From Pseudoalteromonas viridis (GTDB taxonomy: Bacteria > Pseudomonadota > Gammaproteobacteria > Enterobacterales > Alteromonadaceae): 64,000 bases of DNA. Below are positions 47,115 through 55,325 of the stretch, piece by piece. The notes beneath the pieces are model-generated. The model did not search any database, was not told the origin of the DNA, and worked only from the letters and a program-made list of their open reading frames with translations. The stretch's first letter is position 1, and each line of letters starts with the position of its first letter. The stretch spans positions 3,286,001 to 3,350,000 of the forward strand of contig NZ_CP072425.1 of the NCBI RefSeq assembly GCF_017742995.1, given 5' to 3'. The position numbers were made by a program, and so were the translations under genes.

Positions 47115-48691
47115 ATGAAGAACTTTAAAAAATCTGCCTGCGCCGCAGCTTTGTTAAGCGCGCTTTTTGTTGCTGCTCATTCTGCACGTGCCGGGACATG
47201 GTGGGGAGAGCAGCAGACATTCGATGATATTCCTTACAATTTGGCCATTCAATTTAGTGTACACAATACCTATGACAAAAAGGAAGTTGATGGCATAGGT
47301 CAAAACGATGGATTCTATAAATTTCTAGAACAAAAGATTGCGTCGCTTGAGATTGACTTGATTGCAGAAAAAGTCAATGGCATAACGCAGTTTCACGTTG
47401 GACACGGCTGGGGTGACCTTGAAAAAGGTACTATTTGTCAGGAAAATATGAGTGACAACAAGACCCCTTTGGCAAATTGCCTTGCTGATGTTAAACGCTG
47501 GATTGACGATGAAAATCCGGATTACCCCATAACTCTATTTTTAGATTTAAAGAACAGCTCGGATTACGACAGTGAAACCTATGAGTCACTGGAAAAGGTA
47601 TTCAGTCAAAGCTTAGGGGGTACTCAGTTATTTACGCCGAAGGATCTGACTGTTGCTCAGGAGCAAGTTTACAGCTCTCCCCGTGAGCGAGTTGAAAAAG
47701 TCGGTTGGCCTTCGATGGCGCAAATGGCAGGTAAGGTGATTGTGTTTATTGCGACCCACAATGACAAGTTGTTCCTTTACGCTCAGGGGGGCATCACAAA
47801 AACGGGTGGCAGGATACCAAATTTTTTGTTGTTCCTACCCCCTGTGAAAAAGGCGCTAAGGACATTAATAGCACAGGTTGCAATTTTAATCGATTCCCTA
47901 ACCAAGTGGTCGCGGTCAACCAAAAACATCAGTTTAGCACGGCCAAAGCCATGGGCTCTCGGGCGTTCTCTAGTGGTTTTGTGTTGCGTAATTGGGACAT
48001 TGACGAGGACTGTAAAGATCAAAACGAAGACCTCTCTTACAATGATTTTCAAAGTGCTGTGAACGAGTTTTTTGCCAGTCATTATGGTGCTGACCCAAGG
48101 CAGGGAAGCAAAAACAACTACCCGACAACATGCGGTATTCCGTTACTGGATTTGCAAACATTTTTACCTGGTCACAATGCGGAGCTGGCACTAGGGACGC
48201 GTATGATTTCCTCATTGAGTCCGGAGCTTGTAGCCATTACTGAAAATCATTCTGAAGACCACTATTTTAAAATTACCAGTGTAGAGCAGGACCTGTGTCT
48301 TAATGAAGCCAACATCAGCCCAGGTCAAAAAGTTACGATGCGCAGCTGTAGTGATAGACACACTCGGTTCAAGATAGAGCAGGTTGTTGGTGGTCGTCAG
48401 TGGCGGACCTCTGATGGCACATTGATGCTGGAAGTGGCACTAAAGGATGATGGAAACAGTGATTTGCAGCTGGAAGCTGAGAATTATAAAGCCGGGCAGC
48501 CTGTAAAGTGGGGCACCTTACCCAAGGCAGAGGGGCAAATGAGCTGGTATCTGGCGAAGATGCCAGATGGCAACTATCGCATTTTAAGCAAATATAACGG
48601 CCTGTGCTTGAGAGCACACTACGGTGATTACGTGAAAGTCGATGCCTGTAACGGTCATATCAGTAGTGAGTGGCAAATTGAAAAATGGTGA
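47115..48691 (+). pseudogene. PI-PLC-X-like phospholipase C with ricin-like tail, -1 frameshift at T6 run
   Basis: Frame 1 (47115-47828) starts with a signal peptide (LFVAAHSARA-GT) and PI-PLC X-domain features: first catalytic His50 in FSVHNTYD, metal-type Glu79/Asp81 in SLEIDL, second His in FHVGHGWG, and ITLFLDLKN. At AATTTTTTG (47820-47828) the frame must move by -1. The continuing frame gives FFVVPTPCEKGAKDINSTGC and NFNRFPNQVVAVNQ, finishes the barrel, and adds a C-terminal beta-trefoil lectin-like domain (DLCLNEAN, NGLCLRAHYGDYVKVDAC, SSEWQIEKW). Restored length is about 525 residues. Causes could be one lost T (real mutation or sequencing error) or -1 slippage: A_AAT_TTT and T_TTT_TTG both fit the slippery heptamer rule in this frame. 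Both halves look otherwise intact. Confidence 0.78.
47820..47828 (+). other. Frameshift point / possible -1 slippery site
   Basis: In frame CCA AAT TTT TTG, both A_AAT_TTT (47819-47825 region) and T_TTT_TTG (47822-47828) satisfy the X_XXY_YYZ rule. A single -1 slip or one added T rejoins the two PI-PLC halves exactly. No clear downstream pseudoknot was worked out. Confidence 0.5.
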
Positions 48692-48814
48692 TCAAACCAA
48701 AGCTCAGTTATGTTGAGGTGCCAAACCTCCACTGAAGCGTAACTATACTGTCTTTTCTTTGGCCTCTGTGCGTTGCGGTGACACGTATTGTAGGCCTTCA
48801 AACAAGGTAAAATT

Positions 48815-50680
48815 ATGTTTAAGAATAAATTGATACTTAAGAGCGTCATTGCTGTTTGGTTTTTTAACTCATCATTGGCTTTAGCCGAAGGCGAAATGAC
48901 TTATGGTGATCGTTTGATTAAAGGGACCCATAATTCATATTCTGGCTCCATTGATAGGCAAGGCAATCATCGGGGCAGTATCATCCAGCAACTGAATAAG
49001 GGGTTTAAGTCCCTGGAGTTCGATGTACATCCATATAATAAACAAAATATCTATTTGAACCATTGGTCTGCAAAGGAGAGGGAATTTACCACTTTCTCTC
49101 TGGGGGAAGATACTTTCAGCCTGGATTACAGGCCAGATAATGGTCAGGTTGCGATTAATCGATTTAGTGATGATGGTGCGGGCAGCGCCACTATTTATAA
49201 GAATGTTTATCTGAGTCACTGGTCGCCAAAAGCACGGGAGTTCACCAGCTTTACCTTTAATGGCAAAGCCTTTGTACTTGCATATCAGCAACAAGACGGA
49301 TTAGTTGGTATCGCAGAGTTTAGCTATCATAATGACCAGGGTGCACTGAACAATGTTTATCTGGGTGATTGGGCAAATAAAAAACGTGTTTTCACTGCAT
49401 TTTCCCTAGAAGAGCGTGCTTTTGTTGTGAATTATCGAGAGGACTCCGGCCTCATTTCCATTGATGAGTTTAACTACCACGATGGAAAAGCCACACTGAG
49501 TAATGTGTATCAGGGTAGTTGGGCGAAAAAAAGTCGGGAATTTAGTACATTCAAACTCATGCTTGATAGCGAGGAGAGAGTCTTCATTGCCAATTATCGT
49601 GAAGACAGTGGTCAGTTTTCGATTGATGAGTTCAATATAAACGGTCATGCTGTCAGTTTAGGGCAGGTCTATAAAGCCAATTGGGCAAGAGATCGAGCAA
49701 GAGAGCTTGCTACGTTTTCGGTCGATGACAAAGCGTATATTGTTAACTATACGCATTCAAATGGGATCGTTTCTATTGATGAGTTTTTTCGTGGACAAAA
49801 TGAGTTTGAAATGGGCAAGGCGGTCCATCTGACTTTTAGTGATGCGGAACGGAAAATTACGGCGCTCAATGTTCAGCGTGTAAGTGAAAGGGAGGATGGG
49901 CATCCGGTTTTATATCTGGGTAATTATCGTCGTGACAATGGTCAGGTAAGTGTTGACCGAATTGAGTTGAATACGCCTACAATGGGTCATGATGACATTG
50001 GTCACGACGTTGACTTTAATGGTAACCCGGCCGATCTGAGGCTAGAGGCCTGGCTTCAGGTCATCGCTGATTGGCAAGCAGCCAACCCGACTGATCGTGA
50101 ACCTTTATTTCTAATGATAGAGCTTAAAGGCCACCATAGATTAGAAGACTATTTTCGTTTATGGTTACCGGGCGACAAAGTGAATCATGTTATTAACACC
50201 GTATATCGTACTTTTGGTCAGGATAATGTCCGGCTATTTGATTCTAAAAGGGCTAAGGAGATAGAGAGCGACGTGGTCAACGCGAACACACCCTACGCTA
50301 AACTTATGGGTAAGGTGATCCTCTACATTGAGCCAAAAAAGGACATACTTGGCGAAGATGACGATTGTGAAAGAGACGATTTTATTGACGATACAGAAGC
50401 GGTGGTTAAAAGTTCCATGGAAAAAAGTTACGAAGAGCTGTGTGGATTCAGGTATGGTAGCAAAATTATAGCAAAAAAATATAAAGGGCTTGCGTGTGCT
50501 AAGAATAAAAGCTGTACCCACCCTGGTGATGAATATTTGCACCGTTTGTTCCGCATGGGAGAAGGCGACAGTAGCGATGCGGGTAACTATCCTAACTGGT
50601 ATTGTGGGGTGTTCAATTTTCTCAGTTCAGATATTGTGGATCAAAGATACCTTGGACTGACTTGTCCAGATAAGGGCTAG
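48815..50680 (+). CDS. PI-PLC-X-like phospholipase C with a propeller-like repeat insertion
   Basis: A 621-residue secreted protein with a signal peptide (AVWFFNSSLALA-EG). The start of a PI-PLC barrel (IKGTHNSYSG with His39, then SLEFDVHP at 67-73) is interrupted at residues about 74-386 by six repeats of about 50 residues. Each has a W/F...REFTTFS...F.(V/L).YR.D.G..SIDEF pattern, starting near residues 84, 136, 186, 236, 290 and 341. The barrel resumes with MGHDDIGHDVDFNG (second His) and PLFLMIELKG, then KLMGKVILYIEPKK. An insertion between the Glu/Asp strand and the second catalytic His is unusual and may be a six-bladed propeller for substrate or surface binding. The gene follows the frameshifted PI-PLC by 123 bp. 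Confidence 0.82.
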   Translation: MFKNKLILKSVIAVWFFNSSLALAEGEMTYGDRLIKGTHNSYSGSIDRQGNHRGSIIQQLNKGFKSLEFDVHPYNKQNIYLNHWSAKEREFTTFSLGEDTFSLDYRPDNGQVAINRFSDDGAGSATIYKNVYLSHWSPKAREFTSFTFNGKAFVLAYQQQDGLVGIAEFSYHNDQGALNNVYLGDWANKKRVFTAFSLEERAFVVNYREDSGLISIDEFNYHDGKATLSNVYQGSWAKKSREFSTFKLMLDSEERVFIANYREDSGQFSIDEFNINGHAVSLGQVYKANWARDRARELATFSVDDKAYIVNYTHSNGIVSIDEFFRGQNEFEMGKAVHLTFSDAERKITALNVQRVSEREDGHPVLYLGNYRRDNGQVSVDRIELNTPTMGHDDIGHDVDFNGNPADLRLEAWLQVIADWQAANPTDREPLFLMIELKGHHRLEDYFRLWLPGDKVNHVINTVYRTFGQDNVRLFDSKRAKEIESDVVNANTPYAKLMGKVILYIEPKKDILGEDDDCERDDFIDDTEAVVKSSMEKSYEELCGFRYGSKIIAKKYKGLACAKNKSCTHPGDEYLHRLFRMGEGDSSDAGNYPNWYCGVFNFLSSDIVDQRYLGLTCPDKG

Positions 50681-50844
50681 CAAAGTAGCCAGACTAATGT
50701 GGTATACGGGGTGTAACATTCTTAAATAACCGAAGACATGTTCTGCCCCAAATTCTCTGCAAAACTAGCTTGTTGTGGTGACTCAATTAAGCCTGGCCAT
50801 CGTCTACCAAGTTGGTTATGTAATGTTTCCGGTTAAGCGCTGAG

Positions 50845-50937
50845 GAGCTCAAGCTGAAAGACGGCACCACCGTCAGCTTAGGCACTAACGAGCCCGAAAA
50901 ACTACTCGCCGCGATTGAAAAAGCGCTTGAAAGCTGA
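50845..50937 (+). pseudogene. 3' remnant of a paralogue of the gene at 36800 (right island boundary)
   Basis: The 93 bp encode ELKLKDGTTVSLGTNEPEKL followed by LAAIEKALES and a stop, the C-terminus of the 36800 protein with two substitutions. There is no start codon or upstream part, so it is a remnant. It lies directly after the island enzymes and marks the right edge of the segment. Confidence 0.88.
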
Positions 50938-51047
50938 TGGTATATTCGGGTTTAGCCTTTCCTAACATTCTTGCCAGGCACTACTTAACCATTTACTATT
51001 ATTTTGGTTTTAATTGACGCAGGCGTCGTATTTTCAAGGAAGTGACA

Positions 51048-51401
51048 GTGTATATAGGTGAAGTGGCAAAGAAAACCGGTTTATCCGTCAAAGCAATCCG
51101 GTTTTATGAAGAGAAAGGCTTGATCATAGCCCCGAAAAGAAAAGGGATGTATCGGGTTTATACCCCAGAACATATTGAAGTGTTAAAACTGATCTCAGAA
51201 GCGAAGGAGCTGGGAGTAACCCTGGCAGAGCTGAAGGGAGTAATTAAATATCACAATGGCAGCGCAAATTGGACGGAGATTAACGCTTTCCTGGTAGTGA
51301 TAAAGCAAAGACTTGAAAACGAGCTGCATGCTATTTCTGAGAAAATAGCCAAGCTAGATGTTTGCATAGGTTCAATCAATTCTTGTCAAAAAACCGCTTG
51401 A
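51048..51401 (+). CDS. MerR-family transcriptional regulator
   Basis: A 117-residue MerR regulator with an N-terminal winged helix (YIGEVAKKTGLSVKAIRFYE, then EKGLI) and a dimerisation coiled coil. It ends with a Cys pair (DVCIGSINSC, C-x6-C) recalling metal or thiol sensors such as CueR, though the spacing differs. GTG 51048 has AAGGA at a good distance; the GTG at 51042 is too close to it. The next gene is an NAD(P)H oxidoreductase, its probable target. Confidence 0.87.
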   Translation: MYIGEVAKKTGLSVKAIRFYEEKGLIIAPKRKGMYRVYTPEHIEVLKLISEAKELGVTLAELKGVIKYHNGSANWTEINAFLVVIKQRLENELHAISEKIAKLDVCIGSINSCQKTA

Positions 51402-51462
51402 CTCTACCCCTAACGGGAGACTCTAAGATGTTCATTGTTTACCTAAATTAAAGAGGAAAATA

Positions 51463-52035
51463 ATGAAAAAAGTCTTACTGTTAAATGGCAACCCAAAACA
51501 AAGTAGCTTTACTCACAGTCTGAGCTCTGAGTATCAACAGCAAGCTGAAAAATCGGCAACGGTCCGTCGCTTCAATTTGTCAGAGATGGACTTTGACTCA
51601 AACTTGGCTTGCGGCTACGATGAAATTCAGGCGCTGGAAGCCTGCCTGAGCGATTTTATTGAAGCCCTAGTTTGGGCCGAACATATTGTAATCATTACAC
51701 CTGTCTGGTGGGGCGGGTTGCCTGCAAAACTCAAAGGGCTATTTGATAGAAGTCTTTTACCCGGTACAGCGTTTTCTTACCAAAATGACAGTGCCAGCGT
51801 TGTACAATTGCTGACTGGTAAAACGGCGAGAGTTATATTAACTATGGATGCGCCGCAAGAGTTTACTGAACAACAATCCAGGCCGGTCTTAGAGCAGCTG
51901 AGCCTTTATACGCTTGAGTTTTGCGGTATTAACAAAGCTGAAGTGACTTTATTTGGGTCAGTTATTCTATCTGATGAGAGTCAGCGGAAGAGCTGGCTTG
52001 AAGAGGTACAAACGCTGGGGATGAATATAAGTTAG
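51463..52035 (+). CDS. NAD(P)H-dependent oxidoreductase (flavodoxin-fold, MdaB/Kef-like)
   Basis: A 190-residue flavodoxin-like quinone reductase. It has KVLLLNGNPKQSSFTHSLSS for FMN phosphate binding and IVIITPVWWGGLPAKLKGLF with FDRSLLPGTAF, typical of the NQO1/KefF/MdaB group. ATG follows GAGGAAAA. Preceded by MerR by 61 bp; it is probably a redox-stress quinone reductase. Confidence 0.9.
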   Translation: MKKVLLLNGNPKQSSFTHSLSSEYQQQAEKSATVRRFNLSEMDFDSNLACGYDEIQALEACLSDFIEALVWAEHIVIITPVWWGGLPAKLKGLFDRSLLPGTAFSYQNDSASVVQLLTGKTARVILTMDAPQEFTEQQSRPVLEQLSLYTLEFCGINKAEVTLFGSVILSDESQRKSWLEEVQTLGMNIS

Positions 52036-52040
52036 CAACT

Positions 52041-52063
52041 AAGCCGACAGTCGTCGGCTTTAT
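52041..52063 (+). terminator. Intrinsic terminator after the oxidoreductase gene
   Basis: AAGCCGAC (52041-52048) pairs with GTCGGCTT (52053-52060) across 4 nt, followed by TATT, 5 bp after the oxidoreductase stop. Confidence 0.7.
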
Positions 52064-52150
52064 TCGGAGTCTGCTCGCCACATCGCCACCGTACGCTTTG
52101 CCTCAACACCTCGATATATGATACCCGCTATTATATCAAGACATGCGCAC

Positions 52151-52176
52151 AAAAAAGGCCGACAATTGTCGGCCTC
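52151..52176 (-). terminator. Intrinsic terminator of fur
   Basis: Read on the minus strand: GAGGCCGACAATTGTCGGCC followed by TTTTTT, a strong rho-independent terminator just downstream of the fur stop codon. Confidence 0.85.
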
Positions 52177-52198
52177 TTCAATAAAAACAACAACTTTA

Positions 52199-52645
52199 TT
52201 AGTTGCCGTTTTCTTCAGCGTATTTTTTACACGCTTCCACGTCGCTGCACTCACCGTACAGATAAAGAGAGTGGTTGGTCAGCTTAATGCCGTTGTCTTT
52301 GGCAATCTCTTCCTGACGCGTTTCAATCACATCATCTTCAAACTCAACGACTTTACCACACTTTAGGCATACCAGGTGGTCATGGTGTGTACTGCCTGAC
52401 AATTCAAATACAGACTTACCACCTTCGAAGTGGTGACGGGTCACAATGCCGGCGTCGTCGAACTGGTTTAACACGCGGTAAACGGTCGCAAGACCGATTT
52501 CTTCGCCTTTATCCAGCAGGATTTTGTATACGTCTTCGGCACTGATGTGCTGGTTATCAGGACACTGCAGGATCTCTAAGATCTTAATACGTGGCAGGGT
52601 AACCTTTAAACCCGCTTTTTTTAGCTCTAAGTTGTGATCAGTCAT
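52199..52645 (-). CDS. fur: Ferric uptake regulator Fur
   Basis: A 148-residue iron-dependent repressor. It has a winged-helix N-terminus (LKKAGLKVTLPRIKILEIL, GLATVYRVLNQFDDAGIV) and the metal sites HHDHLVCLKCGKVVEF and NHSLYLYGEC. Length and sequence are typical of gammaproteobacterial Fur. It lies downstream of fldA in the conserved order fldA-fur. Confidence 0.97.
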   Translation of the reverse strand: MTDHNLELKKAGLKVTLPRIKILEILQCPDNQHISAEDVYKILLDKGEEIGLATVYRVLNQFDDAGIVTRHHFEGGKSVFELSGSTHHDHLVCLKCGKVVEFEDDVIETRQEEIAKDNGIKLTNHSLYLYGECSDVEACKKYAEENGN

Positions 52646-52746
52646 TAATCTGTCTCAATTTGTCTAATTTCAGTTACTACTTAAGTCTAGCACGACACAG
52701 ACTTAAAAATAGTGCGCTTTGGATACTAACCCCGAGTAGGGTGAAC

Positions 52747-53274
52747 TTAGTCTTCCAGCTCGCTTAGGCACATTTCTTCATATACCTGAGCAGACCACTT
52801 TTTAACGCGCTCTTCGGTGAGCTCAGGCTGACGGTCTTCGTCGATACCCAGACCCACAAAGTGACTGTCGTCTACCAGGGCTTTAGACGCTTCGAAATCA
52901 TAGCCTTCTGTCGACCAGTTACCGATCACGATTGCACCACGTTCTGTGACGATGTCGTTGATCATACCCATTGCATCGAGGAAGTACTCGGCATAGTCTT
53001 CCTGGTCACCGCAACCGAAGATTGCGACCAGCTTGCCTTCAAAATTGATTTCTTCCAGCTCAGGGAAAAAGTCATCCCAGTCGCACTGTGCTTCACCGTA
53101 GTACCAAGTAGGGATACCAAAAAGGATCAAGTCAAACTCTTCGATATCTGCTTTGCTGCTCTTGGCAATGTCTTTTACGTCGACTAATTTTTTGCCCAAT
53201 TCTTTTTGGATCATTTTTGCAACGTGTTCGGTGTTACCCGTGTCACTGCCGAAAAAAATACCTACGCTTGCCAT
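52747..53274 (-). CDS. fldA: Flavodoxin
   Basis: A 175-residue long-chain flavodoxin. It has an FMN phosphate loop (GIFFGSDTGNTEHVAKMI), FGIPTWYYGEAQCDWDDF with the aromatic FMN contacts, and VAIFGCGDQEDYAEYF. It is an electron carrier for radical-SAM enzymes and other reductases. Order ybfE-fldA-fur is as in E. coli. Confidence 0.97.
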   Translation of the reverse strand: MASVGIFFGSDTGNTEHVAKMIQKELGKKLVDVKDIAKSSKADIEEFDLILFGIPTWYYGEAQCDWDDFFPELEEINFEGKLVAIFGCGDQEDYAEYFLDAMGMINDIVTERGAIVIGNWSTEGYDFEASKALVDDSHFVGLGIDEDRQPELTEERVKKWSAQVYEEMCLSELED

Positions 53275-53288
53275 TAACTACTTACCTT

Positions 53289-53567
53289 TTATCTATTAAT
53301 CGCTAATTTTTCTTGCAAAATGGTTTCTATCAGCGCGCTACGACTGATGTTTTGCTCTTCCGCCATATCACTCAATGCCTGATATAGTTCAGAGGAAATT
53401 TTAAACTCGACGCGCTTTAACCCTCTTGCTCTGTCTCTTTTAATCTGATTGCGCTTGTTGATCTTTAGCTGCATCTCTCGGGGGAGAGGATTTGTCTTAG
53501 GCCGACCAGGGCGCTTTTCATTTTCAAACAAGTCGATAGTGGTTCTATCTAATTCAGACTTGGCCAT
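53289..53567 (-). CDS. ybfE: LexA-regulated-type ribbon-helix-helix protein YbfE
   Basis: A 92-residue basic protein with a C-terminal ribbon-helix-helix pattern (RVEFKISSELYQALSDMA, EEQNISRSALIETIL) and a polar N-terminus. ATG 53567 overlaps the DUF2788 stop (TAATG); the longer frame is the antisense-phase extension through that gene and is rejected. It matches YbfE, encoded between ybfF and fldA in E. coli. Confidence 0.9.
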   Translation of the reverse strand: MAKSELDRTTIDLFENEKRPGRPKTNPLPREMQLKINKRNQIKRDRARGLKRVEFKISSELYQALSDMAEEQNISRSALIETILQEKLAINR

Positions 53568-53788
53568 TAACCAACACCCGCACCTTGCCAAAATACTTGT
53601 ATCAGGCCCTTGGCGATAAAGCCTGAGCACCCTAAAAATAGCACTAACCAGACAATGTATCGACCAAACTTGGGCACGTCTCCTTTCTTTAGGACGTCCT
53701 GAATGGCCATACCTATGAAGAAGAAAATCCCGGCGAGAGCAAAGTAAAGACCAATGGTTTCAAACTCATTCATAAATTCGTTGATCAT
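53567..53788 (-). CDS. DUF2788 small membrane protein
   Basis: A 73-residue protein with two TM segments and the DUF2788 core FFFIGMAIQDVLKKGDVPKFGRYIVW followed by a GCSGFIAKG turn; pieces are visible as AIQDVLKKGDVPKFGR. ATG 53788 is chosen; ATG 53773 (MNEFE) is also possible. One-base overlap with ybfE suggests translational coupling. The function is unknown. Confidence 0.85.
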   Translation of the reverse strand: MINEFMNEFETIGLYFALAGIFFFIGMAIQDVLKKGDVPKFGRYIVWLVLFLGCSGFIAKGLIQVFWQGAGVG

Positions 53789-53874
53789 CTTTACACTACT
53801 CAAAACATAAACGGCGGCTACTATAGCATACCTGTCACCGATAAATTAAGTTTGCTGAGAAAAAACTGGGGTAA

Positions 53875-54648
53875 TTATTGAATAAAATCAATAATTGAAC
53901 GATTGACGGCTTGCGGCTTCTCTGCGTGCAGCCAATGTCCGGCACCCTGAATGATTTTTGCTCTGGCATTGCTAAAGGATTGCATTATGGCATCTCTGTG
54001 CTCGGCCAGAATATAATCTGAGTTGTTTCCTTTCAGGAACAGAGTATCACACAAACAAGAATGAGTAGTATTTATATTTGAGATGATTTTATCGTAGTTA
54101 GCTTCGATGACAGCTAAGTTAAATCGCCAGGTAAGCACGCCTTGTTCGTCTTTTGCCAGGCTCTTTAGTAAAAAGCCTCGCACACCTTGCTCTTCTATAT
54201 AGGTTTGCATGACGGTGTCAGCTTCACTGCGGCTTGCCACTGGTGTAGCAGCGACCGCATTCAGCGCCTGAATAATGGCATCATGACGCGGGTGATAATC
54301 CACCGGTGCAATGTCCATGACTACTAACTTATTGATTTTATTCTCGTCGAGCATCGCGACTTGCATGGCCACTTTGCCGCCCATGGAATGACCAACCAGA
54401 TGTGCTTTATCTATTTCCAGGTGGTCGAGTAGGGTAAGTACGTCCTGCGCCATGCTGGGGTAATCCATCACATCACTTTTGAACGACTGACCATGATTTC
54501 GCAAGTCCAGGTTTATAACAGTAAATGACTCACTCAGTGCGCGGGCTATAATATTCAGGTTCTCCAGTGAGCCAAACAGGCCGTGGAGTAACACAACTGG
54601 CTCGGCACTGCCCAGCGGCTGTCCCGATAATTTGTAGTTAAGCAACAT
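53875..54648 (-). CDS. ybfF: Alpha/beta hydrolase, YbfF-type esterase
   Basis: A 257-residue cytoplasmic esterase with HGLFGSLEN (oxyanion), Ser88 in VGHSMGGKVAMQVA, and a late His in GAGHWLHAEKP. ATG 54648 follows a perfect GGAGGT; the longer frame starting at 54969 runs into the seqA gene on the other strand. Divergent from seqA as in E. coli. YbfF hydrolyses acyl esters such as palmitoyl-CoA and malonyl-CoA. Confidence 0.94.
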   Translation of the reverse strand: MLLNYKLSGQPLGSAEPVVLLHGLFGSLENLNIIARALSESFTVINLDLRNHGQSFKSDVMDYPSMAQDVLTLLDHLEIDKAHLVGHSMGGKVAMQVAMLDENKINKLVVMDIAPVDYHPRHDAIIQALNAVAATPVASRSEADTVMQTYIEEQGVRGFLLKSLAKDEQGVLTWRFNLAVIEANYDKIISNINTTHSCLCDTLFLKGNNSDYILAEHRDAIMQSFSNARAKIIQGAGHWLHAEKPQAVNRSIIDFIQ

Positions 54649-54773
54649 AATACCTCCGGATCCGGCGCATAGTTTGCCAGTGTTGAAAGCAAAATCATAG
54701 CCGTAGAGGAATAAGTTAAATTTAGATATAATCCCGTGAAGATGCAGTAGATGTATAAAATGACAGGACAAGC

Positions 54774-55316
54774 ATGAAAAAAATAGAAATAGATGACGAG
54801 CTATATCAGTACATTGCCAGTAACACGCAAAGTATTGGTGAAAGCGCTTCCCAGATCCTGCGTCGTTTATTGAACCTGAACTCTGTGGCGCAGCCCACTC
54901 AGGAGACCGAGCAAACCGCTGAGGTAACTGTTCAACCAGAAGTTGAGCAACAGCAAGCGCCGGTTTCAAACGAACCTTCAGGCAATGTATTTGATATCCT
55001 TAATAAGGAAGAGCTGGCTATGCAAAAAGGCGTAGTTGGTCGCTTCTTGTTTATTCTGGCGGCGTTTCATCGCAGTCACAAAGCTGATTTTCACAAAGTA
55101 CTGGAAATCAAAGGGCGAGATCGCATTTACTTTTCGACCAGCAAAGCTGCGCTGCTCGAAAGCGGTAGTAGTACGAACCCGAAAAACATTGCAGACAGTC
55201 AGTATTGGGTTATGACAAACTCAAACACGACGCGCAAAAAAATGATGTTGCACGAAGTTGCGCTCATACTTGGTTATTCGGCGCAACAAGCAGAAACTAT
55301 CCGAGACTACCTATAA
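54774..55316 (+). CDS. seqA: Replication initiation negative regulator SeqA
   Basis: A 180-residue SeqA. The N-terminal oligomerisation helix (MKKIEIDDELYQYIASNTQS, then IGESASQILRRLL), a Gln/Glu-rich linker (residues about 42-66) and a C-terminal GATC-binding domain (VGRFLFILAAFHRSH, GRDRIYFSTSK, NSNTTRKK) are visible. It sequesters hemimethylated oriC. ATG follows AGGACA. pgm follows 9 bp later. Confidence 0.97.
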   Translation: MKKIEIDDELYQYIASNTQSIGESASQILRRLLNLNSVAQPTQETEQTAEVTVQPEVEQQQAPVSNEPSGNVFDILNKEELAMQKGVVGRFLFILAAFHRSHKADFHKVLEIKGRDRIYFSTSKAALLESGSSTNPKNIADSQYWVMTNSNTTRKKMMLHEVALILGYSAQQAETIRDYL

Positions 55317-55325
55317 GGAAATGTG

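Noticed and set aside
50845..50937. The 93-bp repeat as a phage or integron attachment site
   Set aside because: It is entirely protein-coding in origin, carries five mismatches, and no integrase or recombinase lies inside the segment; a gene remnant explains it better.
54649..54969. N-terminal extension of YbfF by 107 codons
   Set aside because: It has no family match, crosses the divergent seqA promoter and gene, and the internal ATG at 54648 has a perfect GGAGGT site.
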